Shown here one piece after another: positions 7,001 to 14,051 of a stretch of DNA of 21,466 bases. The notes under the pieces were generated by a model, which was not told the origin of the DNA, did no database searches, and was given only the letters and a program-made list of their open reading frames with translations. The DNA is from Pseudomonadota bacterium (GTDB taxonomy: Bacteria > Pseudomonadota > Alphaproteobacteria > Caulobacterales > Caulobacteraceae), in contig JAEXJH010000148.1 of the NCBI GenBank assembly GCA_023445955.1, positions 1 through 21,466 on the forward strand. Direction: 5' to 3'. Numbering within the stretch: the first letter of the stretch is position 1; each line of letters starts with the position of its first letter. The position numbers and the translations under genes were made by a program.

Positions 7001-8128
7001 ATGATCGATCCCGCCCATATCGACCTTTCCGGCCTCGAGCTGGGCCTGCGCGGCGTGGCCATCGGCGCGTTCGCCGCCACGGGCGTCTCCCTGGCCGCCA
7101 GCCGCAAGATGACCCCGACACGCTGGGTCGGCGTGCTGCTGATGGCCTGCGCCATCGCCCACGGCTTCGAGAGCCATTTCTACTACACGACCCATCTGCA
7201 CTTCAGCCTGCTGACCTGGTTCCTGAGCTCGATGGCCGCCGGGGTGCTGTGGCTGTTCTGTTCGGTGCTGTTCGAGGACGAGCCGAAGATTCCGGCCTGG
7301 CGCTTCGCCATACCCGCCACGGTCCTGGCGCTGTGGATACCGGGCGCGCTGCTGCCGCCCTCGCCGGCCCGCGCGGTCGCCTGGTGGATCTTCGCGGCCG
7401 TCTCGCTGGCGATCAACCTGCACATCATGCTGATGACCTGGCGCGGCTGGCGGATCGATCTGGTCGAGCGACGGCGACACCTGCGCGCGCCGATCGCGGC
7501 GGCGGCGACCGGTTACATGCTGGTCCAGACCCTCTGCGACTTCGGCCTGGGCAGAGGCCCCGTGCTGCCCAGCATGGTCCAGGCCATAGCGCAGGTGCTG
7601 CTGGGCGTCGGCTCGGCGCTAGCGCTGCTGCGGGCCGAGCCCGTGCTGGTCCAGGCCAGTGCGTCGACGGACACCGCGCCCACGCCCAAGCCCGCCGAGA
7701 CCCTCGACCTCACGCCCGCCGATCGCCTGGTGCTGGCCCGCCTGGACAAGGCCATGAACGAGAACGAGGTCTGGCGCGGCGAGGACCTATCCATCGGCGC
7801 GCTGGCGGCCCTGGTCGGCGCGCCCGAGCACCGCCTGCGCCGGCTGATCAACGGCACGCTGGGTCATCGCAACTTCGCCGACTACGTCAACGGCCGGCGG
7901 ATCGAAGCGGCCAAGGTCGCGCTCTCTGATCCCGAACAGGCGCTGAAGTCGGTCTCGACCATCGCCTACGAGCTGGGCTTCGCCTCGCTGGGACCGTTCA
8001 ACCGCGCCTTCCGCGCCGCCACCGGCGTCACCCCGACCGCCTGGCGCCAGGAGGCCACCCCGGCCCATCCGCACCTGAGGCTGATCGAAACCGGCGAAGG
8101 CCCGCCGAAAAGCGACAAACGCGCCTGA
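7001..8128 (+). CDS. Membrane-embedded AraC-family transcriptional regulator
   Basis: The 375-residue protein joins a polytopic membrane half to a cytoplasmic AraC-type DNA-binding domain. I count about seven hydrophobic segments, near residues 10-32, 41-63, 67-91, 99-119, 124-146, 163-184 and 191-211, followed by an Ala/Pro/Thr-rich linker (214-240). The double helix-turn-helix spans about 264-350. It contains the first-helix segment IGALAALVGAPEHRLRRLIN and the family signature AYELGFASLGPFNRAFRAATG ending in TPTAWRQ. The architecture implies a signal sensed in the membrane or periplasm and direct action on DNA, without a separate kinase. ATG 7001 lacks a strong Shine-Dalgarno. Target and ligand are unknown; neighbours suggest regulation of the peroxiredoxin or hydroxylase genes, which is inference. 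Confidence 0.85.
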   Translation: MIDPAHIDLSGLELGLRGVAIGAFAATGVSLAASRKMTPTRWVGVLLMACAIAHGFESHFYYTTHLHFSLLTWFLSSMAAGVLWLFCSVLFEDEPKIPAWRFAIPATVLALWIPGALLPPSPARAVAWWIFAAVSLAINLHIMLMTWRGWRIDLVERRRHLRAPIAAAATGYMLVQTLCDFGLGRGPVLPSMVQAIAQVLLGVGSALALLRAEPVLVQASASTDTAPTPKPAETLDLTPADRLVLARLDKAMNENEVWRGEDLSIGALAALVGAPEHRLRRLINGTLGHRNFADYVNGRRIEAAKVALSDPEQALKSVSTIAYELGFASLGPFNRAFRAATGVTPTAWRQEATPAHPHLRLIETGEGPPKSDKRA

Positions 8129-8200
8129 TTTCAAGGTCGGCGAGACGGCTGTGAAGCCAGCCGCTTCCTTGGCGATGTCATTCGCCCTGGAGCTTCCGAC

Positions 8201-9010
8201 GTGCTCGACGCCCTCCTCCCCTTCGCTCGCAACTGGCTGGCCTCCATGCAGGTCGACGTCACCCGCTATGTGATCTTTTCAGTCAGCGTCTGGCTGGCCC
8301 TTTGGGTCGTGCTGGCGGTCCCGCTGGCCGGCCGCAAGATCCGCGACAGCCGCCCGGCCGCGCGCCAATTGCTGATCGAGTTCGCCACCTCGATCCGCTC
8401 GATCATGATCTTCTCGACCCTGGGCCTTCTGACCTTCGGCCTGTTCCGCGCCGGCTGGCTGCCGGGGCCGTACATCGCCAAGAGCTGGGGACCGGCGTGG
8501 TTCTGGGCCAGCCTCGTCCTGATGATCGTCGCCCACGACGCCTGGTTCTATTGGACGCATAGGCTGATCCACGACCGACGTCTGTTTCGGCGCTTCCATC
8601 GGCGGCATCACCGGTCGAACAATCCCTCGCCGTTCACCGCCTACAGCTTCGATCTGGGCGAGGCCTTCATCAACGGCGTGTTCGTGCCGCTGTGGATGAT
8701 CCTGGTCCCGACCCAGTGGCCGGTGGTGGGGCTGTTCATGCTGCACCAGATCGTGCGCAACACGATCGGCCATTCGGGCTACGAGCTCTTCCCCGCCCGC
8801 AAGGACGGCCGGCCGCTGATCCCGCTGCTGACGACCGTGACCCACCACGACCTGCACCATGCCCAGGCCGGCTGGAACTACGGGCTCTATTTCACCTGGT
8901 GGGACAAGCTGATGGGCACCGAGCACCCGGAGTATCTGAAGCGCTTCGCGCAGGTGACCGCCCGCAAGGACAAGGCGCTGGACGCTACCAGCCGACCTTC
9001 ACCAGCTTGA
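8201..9010 (+). CDS. Sterol desaturase / fatty acid hydroxylase superfamily protein
   Basis: This is a membrane-bound di-iron enzyme of the fatty acid hydroxylase superfamily, which oxidises lipid-like substrates using O2. The 269-residue protein has hydrophobic segments near residues 24-42, 66-86, 98-112 and 155-185. The histidine clusters expected for metal binding are HDAWFYWTHRLIH (H112, H120, H124), FHRRHH (H133, H136, H137) and THHDLHH (H215, H216, H219, H220); H182 and H191 lie between. The GTG start at 8201 has GGAG 9 bases upstream. The C-terminus overlaps the convergent gene on the other strand by 26 bases. The substrate cannot be told: bacterial relatives act on carotenoids, fatty acids or hopanoid-like lipids. 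It follows the AraC-type regulator by 72 bases. Confidence 0.85.
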   Translation: MLDALLPFARNWLASMQVDVTRYVIFSVSVWLALWVVLAVPLAGRKIRDSRPAARQLLIEFATSIRSIMIFSTLGLLTFGLFRAGWLPGPYIAKSWGPAWFWASLVLMIVAHDAWFYWTHRLIHDRRLFRRFHRRHHRSNNPSPFTAYSFDLGEAFINGVFVPLWMILVPTQWPVVGLFMLHQIVRNTIGHSGYELFPARKDGRPLIPLLTTVTHHDLHHAQAGWNYGLYFTWWDKLMGTEHPEYLKRFAQVTARKDKALDATSRPSPA

Positions 9011-9647
9011 TCATGGCGCGGGCGTCCTGCAGCCGCCAGCTTTCGCGCGGATTGTTGACGCCCCGCACGCTGACGGTGAACTCGGCGGGGATGTCGAACG
9101 GCCGGGTCAGGCTGAGGTCGACGCCCTCGTCGCCGGCCGAGCCGCCGCCGAACGCGATCGAGGCGACCGGCTTGCCCTCCAGCGTCAGCGACGAGCGGAT
9201 GTTGGCGCGGGCGATCGGGATCTTGCCCGGCACGGCGATGGCCTGACTGGCGTCCATGTCCATCGAGACGCGGACATAGTTGGCGCGCGGCAGGATGCCG
9301 AAACCAAAGGCCTTGGACATCGACGAGCGCACCTTGGCCTCGCGATCGTTCCACGACGCGCCGACGCCGACGGTCCGCTGCCCCACGCGCTCGTCATCGG
9401 GCTTCTGGGTCAGGTTCAGGTCGAGGTCGTAGGTCGGCTTGTCGATCATGCCCGACGACCGAAGCGTCAGGCCGACCTTCTCGGTGTCGGAGGACAGGTC
9501 TAGCGGCAGGGCCGCCGAATAGCCCGTGAAGCGGCCCTCATAGGCCGAGACCGAGGTGACGGGCTTCTGGACAATGATCTCGGCGCGCGCCGTCGCCGCG
9601 GTCAAAACCGCCACGAATGCGATTGAGAGACGAGCGCCGATCCCCAT
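8985..9647 (-). CDS. Secreted protein of unknown function
   Basis: I do not recognise the family of this 220-residue protein. It begins with a likely Sec signal peptide (residues 1-22, cleavage after ARA), so the mature protein should be periplasmic or outer-membrane associated. The mature part alternates short hydrophobic and polar stretches, reads as beta-rich, has no cysteine and no membrane helix, and includes a glycine run (IAFGGGSAGDEG). ATG 9645-9647 has AGGCGAG a few bases upstream. It is convergent with the hydroxylase gene (26-base overlap) and divergent from the ribosomal-protein operon. The normal codon pattern, signal peptide and start site argue that it is a real gene rather than a shadow frame. 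Confidence 0.7.
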   Translation of the reverse strand: MGIGARLSIAFVAVLTAATARAEIIVQKPVTSVSAYEGRFTGYSAALPLDLSSDTEKVGLTLRSSGMIDKPTYDLDLNLTQKPDDERVGQRTVGVGASWNDREAKVRSSMSKAFGFGILPRANYVRVSMDMDASQAIAVPGKIPIARANIRSSLTLEGKPVASIAFGGGSAGDEGVDLSLTRPFDIPAEFTVSVRGVNNPRESWRLQDARAMIKLVKVGW

Positions 9648-9749
9648 GCTCGCCTGCTAGCATAACTCACCGCGGGTATGAAACCCGCCCAGTGTCATTT
9701 ACCGGACATTGCGTGCGGTCGCCCGGTTGGGCGTCAAACCCGATGCGGC

Positions 9750-9776
9750 TTGCCTTCCGGACCCATCTTCTGTAAT
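9750..9776 (+). promoter_or_regulatory. Candidate promoter of the rpsF operon
   Basis: TTGCCT at 9750-9755 and TGTAAT at 9771-9776 resemble housekeeping -35 and -10 elements (four of six and five of six matches to the general bacterial consensus). The spacing is 15 bases, short of the optimum. Transcription would start near 9783, leaving a leader of about 134 bases before rpsF. It is the best AT-rich candidate in the 269-base divergent region; no experimental support is available. Confidence 0.35.
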
Positions 9777-9790
9777 AGCGCGCGTTCTCA

Positions 9791-9911
9791 CGGAAGAGCG
9801 GTCTAGCACGCACCCATCCGGGACCGGGGTTTTCCCCGCTCGGCGTGTCGGATCCATCGTGGTCGACGGACTTCCGTCGTCGCCCACGCCGCCTTCCACA
9901 ACGGAAGAAGG
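9791..9911 (+). promoter_or_regulatory. Structured 5' leader of rpsF, possible S6:S18 autoregulatory region
   Basis: The leader has several strong and partly exclusive helices. CGGCGTG (9841-9847) pairs with CACGCCG (9885-9891) and encloses a perfect six-pair hairpin, CGACGG (9864-9869) with CCGTCG (9874-9879), loop ACTT. The same GCGTG can instead pair with CACGC at 9807-9811, and GAGCGG (9796-9801) can pair with CCGCTC (9836-9841). CTTCC (9893-9897) can pair with GGAAG (9903-9907) at the ribosome-binding site. rpsF leaders in many bacteria bind the S6:S18 complex for feedback control. Whether this leader carries that motif is inference. Confidence 0.4.
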
Positions 9912-9916
9912 AAAAC

Positions 9917-10303
9917 ATGGCGTTCTACGAACACGTGGTCATCGCGCGGCAAGATATCTCGCCGCAACAGGCCGAAGCTCTGAACGAGCAACTGAAGACC
10001 CTCATCGAAGAGAATGGCGGCCACATCGCCAAGATCGAGTACTGGGGCCTTCGCAACCTCACCTACCGCATCAAGAAGAACCGCAAGGGCCACTATTCCC
10101 TGCTCGCGATCGACGCCCCGGCGCCGGCCGTGAAGGAAATGGAGCGCCAGCTGCTGATCAATGAAGACGTTCTGCGCTTCATGACGATCCGCGTCGAAGA
10201 GCTGGACCTGGAACTGTCGCCGGTTCTGGCCCGTCGTGATCGTCCGGATCGCGCCGAGCGCCCGCGCGAAGACTTCGCGCCGCAAGCGCAAGCCCAAGCG
10301 TAA
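9917..10303 (+). CDS. rpsF: Small ribosomal subunit protein S6 (bS6)
   Basis: S6 binds the central domain of 16S rRNA as a heterodimer with S18. The 128-residue protein starts [15 protein letters not shown] and contains [19 protein letters not shown] (about residues 37-55) and GHYSLLAID, typical for S6. The C-terminal tail after about residue 108 is Arg/Glu-rich and ends in an Ala/Gln run, longer than the globular core needs but common in this family. The frame is open upstream to 9845, but ATG 9917 gives the correct N-terminus and has GGAAGAAGGA just ahead. It is the first gene of rpsF-rpsR-rplI, with a foldable leader upstream. Confidence 0.96.
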
Positions 10304-10317
10304 GGGAGAAAGAGATC

Positions 10318-10596
10318 ATGACCGATACGACTGCTCCCGAAGCCGGCGCTCCGGCCGCCGCCGCTGGCGGCGCTCGCCGCCCGTTCTTCCGTCGCCGCAA
10401 GGTTTGCCCGTTCTCGGGCGCCAACGCGCCGAAGATCGACTACAAGGACGTGAAGCTGCTGCAGCGTTACGTCTCGGAACGCGGCAAGATCGTCCCGTCG
10501 CGCATCACCGCGGTGTCGGCCAAGAAGCAACGCGAACTGGCCAAGGCCATCAAGCGCGCCCGCTTCCTGGCTCTGCTCCCCTACGTCGTGAAGTAA
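10318..10596 (+). CDS. rpsR: Small ribosomal subunit protein S18 (bS18)
   Basis: S18 partners S6 on the platform of the 30S subunit. The 92-residue basic protein has an Ala/Gly-rich N-terminal extension (residues 1-19) followed by the conserved core: [54 protein letters not shown] and [11 protein letters not shown]. The ATG lies 14 bases after rpsF, with AAGGGAGAAAGAG upstream. Its place between rpsF and rplI is the normal order. Only one Cys is visible in the core, so a zinc-binding version of S18 is unlikely. Confidence 0.97.
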
Positions 10597-10609
10597 GGGA
10601 GACACCACG

Positions 10610-11194
10610 ATGAAAGTCATTCTGCTCGAACGCGTTGAAGGCACCGGCGTCCTGGGCGACGTGGTCACCGTGAAGGACGGCTTCGCCCGTAACTTCCTGC
10701 TGCCGCGTCACAAGGCTCTGCGCGCCACCAAGGCCAACGAAGCGACCTTCGAAGCTCAGCGCGCTGAGATCGAAGCCCGCAACGTCCGTAACCGTGAATC
10801 GGCCGCCGCCAACGGCGAGTCGCTGGACGGCACGCAATACGTCCTGATCCGTCAGGCTGGCGAAAGCGGCCAGCTGTACGGTTCGGTCGCCGGCCGCGAC
10901 GTCGCCGACGCCATCAAGGCCGAAGGCGGCAAGGTCGACCGCTCGATGGTCGTGCTGGACAAGCCGATCAAGACGCTGGGCGTCCACGAAGTGAAGGTGA
11001 AGCTGCATGCTGAAGTGACCGTCACGGTCACCCTCAACATCGCGCGCAGCCAGGACGAAGCCGATCGCCAAGCGCGCGGCGAAAACGTGATCAACTCGCA
11101 ATTCGAGGAAGATCGCGCGGCCGAAGCCGAAGCCGCCCAAGACATGGCGGAAGGCGGCGCCGGCTCGTTCGAAGGCGACCACTACGAAGCCTAA
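10610..11194 (+). CDS. rplI: Large ribosomal subunit protein L9 (bL9)
   Basis: L9 binds 23S rRNA near the base of the L1 stalk and helps maintain the reading frame. The N-terminal domain (residues 1 to about 52) has MKVILLERVEGTGVLGDVV and the signature KDGFARNFLLPRHKALRAT. A long connecting helix and the C-terminal domain follow to about residue 150. At 194 residues it is about 45 longer than E. coli L9 (149), owing to an acidic Ala/Glu-rich tail ending GSFEGDHYEA, an extension seen in other alphaproteobacterial L9 proteins as far as I recall. It begins 13 bases after rpsR with GGGAG upstream and is followed by a strong terminator. Confidence 0.96.
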   Translation: MKVILLERVEGTGVLGDVVTVKDGFARNFLLPRHKALRATKANEATFEAQRAEIEARNVRNRESAAANGESLDGTQYVLIRQAGESGQLYGSVAGRDVADAIKAEGGKVDRSMVVLDKPIKTLGVHEVKVKLHAEVTVTVTLNIARSQDEADRQARGENVINSQFEEDRAAEAEAAQDMAEGGAGSFEGDHYEA

Positions 11195-11223
11195 TTCCCG
11201 TCCGGGAACTGAGCTTTATCGAG

Positions 11224-11255
11224 AAACGGCGCGGAGCGATCCGCGCCGTTTTTTT
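11224..11255 (+). terminator. Intrinsic terminator of rpsF-rpsR-rplI
   Basis: A perfect stem pairs 11224-11235 with 11240-11251 (CGGCGCGG core), closed by a GCGA tetraloop of the stable GNRA type, and runs into seven T residues at 11249-11255. It lies 30 bases after the rplI stop. This is a textbook rho-independent terminator that isolates the ribosomal operon from the TonB receptor gene. Confidence 0.95.
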
Positions 11256-11390
11256 CTGCGCCGCGGCATAGAAATGTTCAGCTTGTAAGCACCTGCGGCC
11301 AATCCCATGTTCGTTTTGGGGGCATTCAAGACCCCTGCTTCGGGGCACGAAGGCGCACGTCTCTTCCCCGGCCACGAGAGGGGATTTCTC

Positions 11391-13835
11391 ATGCGTTACA
11401 GAAGCTTGTTGCTGGCCGCCGCTTCACTGACGGCCTTTGCCTCCACCGCCTCGGCCCAGACGGCCGCGCCGGCTGCCGAAGAAAACACCAATGTCGACGA
11501 GATCGTCGTCACCGGCACCCGCACCGCCGGCCGCTCGCGCCTGGACACCCTGGCCCCGGTCGACGTCGTCACCGCCAAGACCTTGCAGCAGCGTGGCAGC
11601 ACCGAGCTGGCCACCGCCCTGGCCGCCACCGTCCCGTCCATCACCTTCCCGCGCCCGTCCAACACCGACGGCACCGACTCGGTTCGCCCGGCCGTCCTGC
11701 GCGGCCAGGGGCCCGACCAGACCCAGGTGCTGGTCAACGGCACGCGCCGCCACGCCACCGCTCTGGTCAACCTGAACGGCTCGGTGGGCCGCGGCTCCGC
11801 CGCCGTCGACCTGAACGCCATCCCGTCGGTCGCCCTGGACCGCATCGAAGTGCTGCGTGACGGCGCCGCGGCCCAGTACGGCTCGGACGCCATCGCCGGC
11901 GTCATCAACCTGCGCCTGCGCGAAGCCGACCACGGCGGCGGCGTCACGGTCACGGCCGGCAAGTACATCACTAGCTTCGATGGCCTGCAGACCGGCCAGA
12001 AGCAGAAGCGCCGCGACGGCGTGACCAAGACGGTCGCCGGCTGGCAAGGCCTGAAGCTCGGCTCGGACGGCTTCCTGACGCTGTCGGCCGAGTATGTGGA
12101 CCGCGGCTTCACCAACCGCTCCGACACCGACACCCGCGTCACGCCCCAGCGCGTCACCTCGCGCTTCGGCGATCCCGAGGTCGAGCAGGTCAGCTTCTAC
12201 GCCAACGCCGGCAAGCCGATCGGCGACAACTGGCAGCTCTATGGCTGGTACGGCTATCAGCAGCGCGACTCGGAGGCCTCGGCCACCTACCGCCTGCCCA
12301 CCGACGCCAGCCAGAACATCCCCGGCGTCTATCCCAACGGCTACCTGCCGCTGATCACCACAGACACCGAGGACGCCACCGCCGCCATCGGCCTGCGCGG
12401 CGAACTGGGCGGCTGGAAGCTCGACACCAACCTGGTCTACGGCAAGAACGACATCGATTTCGGGGTGAAGAACACTATCAACCCGTCGTACGGCCCGACC
12501 TCGCCGACCAGCTTCAAGGCCGGCGGCCTGACCTATGACCAGCTGGTGTTCGGCCTGGACGCCAGCCAGGAGTTCGATGTCGGCCTGGCCGGTCCGCTGA
12601 ACGTCGCGTTCGGCGTCGAAGCCCGCCGCGAGACCTTCCAGATCAACGCCGGCGAGCCCGCCTCCTACGCCCGCGGTACGGTCTCGCCCTCGCTGGCCTT
12701 CGGCTCGCGCGGTTTCACCGGCTTCACGCCCAGCAACGCGGTCGACGTCGATCGTGACGCCGTCGGCGTCTATCTGGACCTGGAAGGCAAGCTGACCGAG
12801 AAGCTGACCGGCTCGGCCGCCGTCCGCTACGAGGACTATTCGGACTTCGGCACCAATACGAGCTGGAAGCTGTCGGGTCGCTACGACTTTACCGACGCGT
12901 TCGCGATCCGCGGCGCGGCCTCGACCGGCTTCCGCGCCCCGAGCCTGCAGCAGCAGTACTTCACCTCGACCTCGATCCTGTACATCAACCAGCTGGTCGG
13001 CGGCGTGACCACGGCCGTGCCGTTCGAGACGGGCACCTATCCGTCGGTCAGCACCGTCGGCCGCGCCCTGGGCGGCAAGCCGCTGGAGGCCGAGAAGTCC
13101 AAGAACTTCTCGCTGGGCGCGGTCTATCATAAGGGCCCGTTCGAGCTGACGATCGACGCCTACCAGATCAATGTCGACAACCGCATCGTGCTGACCGAGA
13201 CCCTGACCGGCAGCGCCACGGCGGCGGCGGGCACGAACGCTCGGGTGATCTTCGACCTGCTTGCTCCTTACGGAGCTTCTGCGGCCCGCTACTTCACCAA
13301 CGGCGTCGACACCAAAACCAAGGGCGTCGACATCGTGGCCCGCTACCGGATCCTCGACGAAGAGGCCGGCACGTTCGACCTGACCGCCGCGGCCAACGTC
13401 AACGACTTCAAGGTCAACCGCACGCCGTCCACCACGGTCCTGCCGACCCCCGTTTCGCTGTTCGCCCGCCAGGCGACACTGCGCTTCGAGGAAGGCACGC
13501 CGCGCAACAAGGTCTCGCTGCAAGGCGACTGGAGCAAGGGTCCGTGGGGCGCCACCCTGCGCACGACGCTCTATGGCAACGTCCTGTCGCCCGGCACCGC
13601 CGCCGACGGCAGCGGCGACTGGCACACCGGTTCGCAAGGCATCGTCGACCTGGAAGCCCGCTATCGCTTTGGCGACCACACCACGGTGTCGGTCGGCGCG
13701 GACAACCTATTCGACCAGTACCCCGACCAGGTGCCGCCGAACCTCAACACCAGCGGGGGCAATCCGTTCTCCAGCTTCTCGCCGTTCGGCTTCAACGGCC
13801 GCTTCCTCTACGGGCGCCTGGCGATCAACTGGTAG
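11391..13835 (+). CDS. TonB-dependent outer-membrane receptor
   Basis: This outer-membrane beta barrel imports a ligand with energy from TonB-ExbBD. The 814-residue precursor has a signal peptide (residues 1-22, cleavage after ASA), a TonB box DEIVVTGTR at about 36-44 and a plug domain to about residue 175. The plug includes VNGTRRHATALV, NAIPSVALDRIEVLRDGAA and AQYGSDAIAGVINLRLR. The barrel follows, including the GFRAPSL motif, and ends LYGRLAINW. ATG 11391 is preferred over upstream in-frame codons from 11307 because it starts the signal peptide and has GAGAGGGGA ahead. It stands alone between two intrinsic terminators. Nothing in the sequence or context identifies the substrate, and no Fur box was seen in the 135 bases upstream. 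Confidence 0.93.
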   Translation: MRYRSLLLAAASLTAFASTASAQTAAPAAEENTNVDEIVVTGTRTAGRSRLDTLAPVDVVTAKTLQQRGSTELATALAATVPSITFPRPSNTDGTDSVRPAVLRGQGPDQTQVLVNGTRRHATALVNLNGSVGRGSAAVDLNAIPSVALDRIEVLRDGAAAQYGSDAIAGVINLRLREADHGGGVTVTAGKYITSFDGLQTGQKQKRRDGVTKTVAGWQGLKLGSDGFLTLSAEYVDRGFTNRSDTDTRVTPQRVTSRFGDPEVEQVSFYANAGKPIGDNWQLYGWYGYQQRDSEASATYRLPTDASQNIPGVYPNGYLPLITTDTEDATAAIGLRGELGGWKLDTNLVYGKNDIDFGVKNTINPSYGPTSPTSFKAGGLTYDQLVFGLDASQEFDVGLAGPLNVAFGVEARRETFQINAGEPASYARGTVSPSLAFGSRGFTGFTPSNAVDVDRDAVGVYLDLEGKLTEKLTGSAAVRYEDYSDFGTNTSWKLSGRYDFTDAFAIRGAASTGFRAPSLQQQYFTSTSILYINQLVGGVTTAVPFETGTYPSVSTVGRALGGKPLEAEKSKNFSLGAVYHKGPFELTIDAYQINVDNRIVLTETLTGSATAAAGTNARVIFDLLAPYGASAARYFTNGVDTKTKGVDIVARYRILDEEAGTFDLTAAANVNDFKVNRTPSTTVLPTPVSLFARQATLRFEEGTPRNKVSLQGDWSKGPWGATLRTTLYGNVLSPGTAADGSGDWHTGSQGIVDLEARYRFGDHTTVSVGADNLFDQYPDQVPPNLNTSGGNPFSSFSPFGFNGRFLYGRLAINW

Positions 13836-13859
13836 ACGCCAAAACACCGCAAACGTTTG

Positions 13860-13888
13860 GGCCCGGAGAGCGATCTCCGGGCCTTTTT
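13860..13888 (+). terminator. Intrinsic terminator of the TonB receptor gene
   Basis: A perfect ten-pair stem joins GGCCCGGAGA (13860-13869) to TCTCCGGGCC (13874-13883) across a GCGA tetraloop and is followed by five T residues. It lies 24 bases after the receptor stop and separates it from dnaB. The design (GCGA loop, stem of ten or more pairs, T-run) matches the rplI terminator. Confidence 0.94.
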
Positions 13889-14012
13889 GCTGGGAAGACG
13901 GTGCAAGCGCACAGGCTGTTTTGGACGTCCGCTTCTGACGCGGCCAGCCTCAAAACATACACAGAACATCCTCAGATAAGCCCCCAACCTTTTGGGCGGC
14001 TCCCCCGAACTC

Positions 14013-14027
14013 AGGCAAGCCTTGCCT
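14013..14027. promoter_or_regulatory. Perfect odd palindrome upstream of dnaB, possible operator
   Basis: AGGCAAG and CTTGCCT form an exact 7+1+7 inverted repeat centred on the C at 14020, ending 24 bases before the dnaB ATG. A second, weaker repeat (CCCAA with TTGGG) lies just upstream at about 13983-13996. The symmetry fits binding by a dimeric protein near the transcription start. No known operator consensus is recognised, and a chance palindrome is possible. Confidence 0.4.
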
Positions 14028-14051
14028 CCGCCCTCACGTTAACTTCCGCCG

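Noticed and set aside
11307..11390. Upstream in-frame extension of the TonB receptor start
   Set aside because: It would put 28 non-hydrophobic residues before a clean signal peptide; ATG 11391 has a good ribosome-binding site.
11424..13679. 751-codon open frame antisense to the TonB receptor gene
   Set aside because: Low-complexity Gly/Ala/Val/Arg/Asp composition typical of antisense frames in GC-rich genes; the opposite strand has a full signal peptide, TonB box, plug and barrel.
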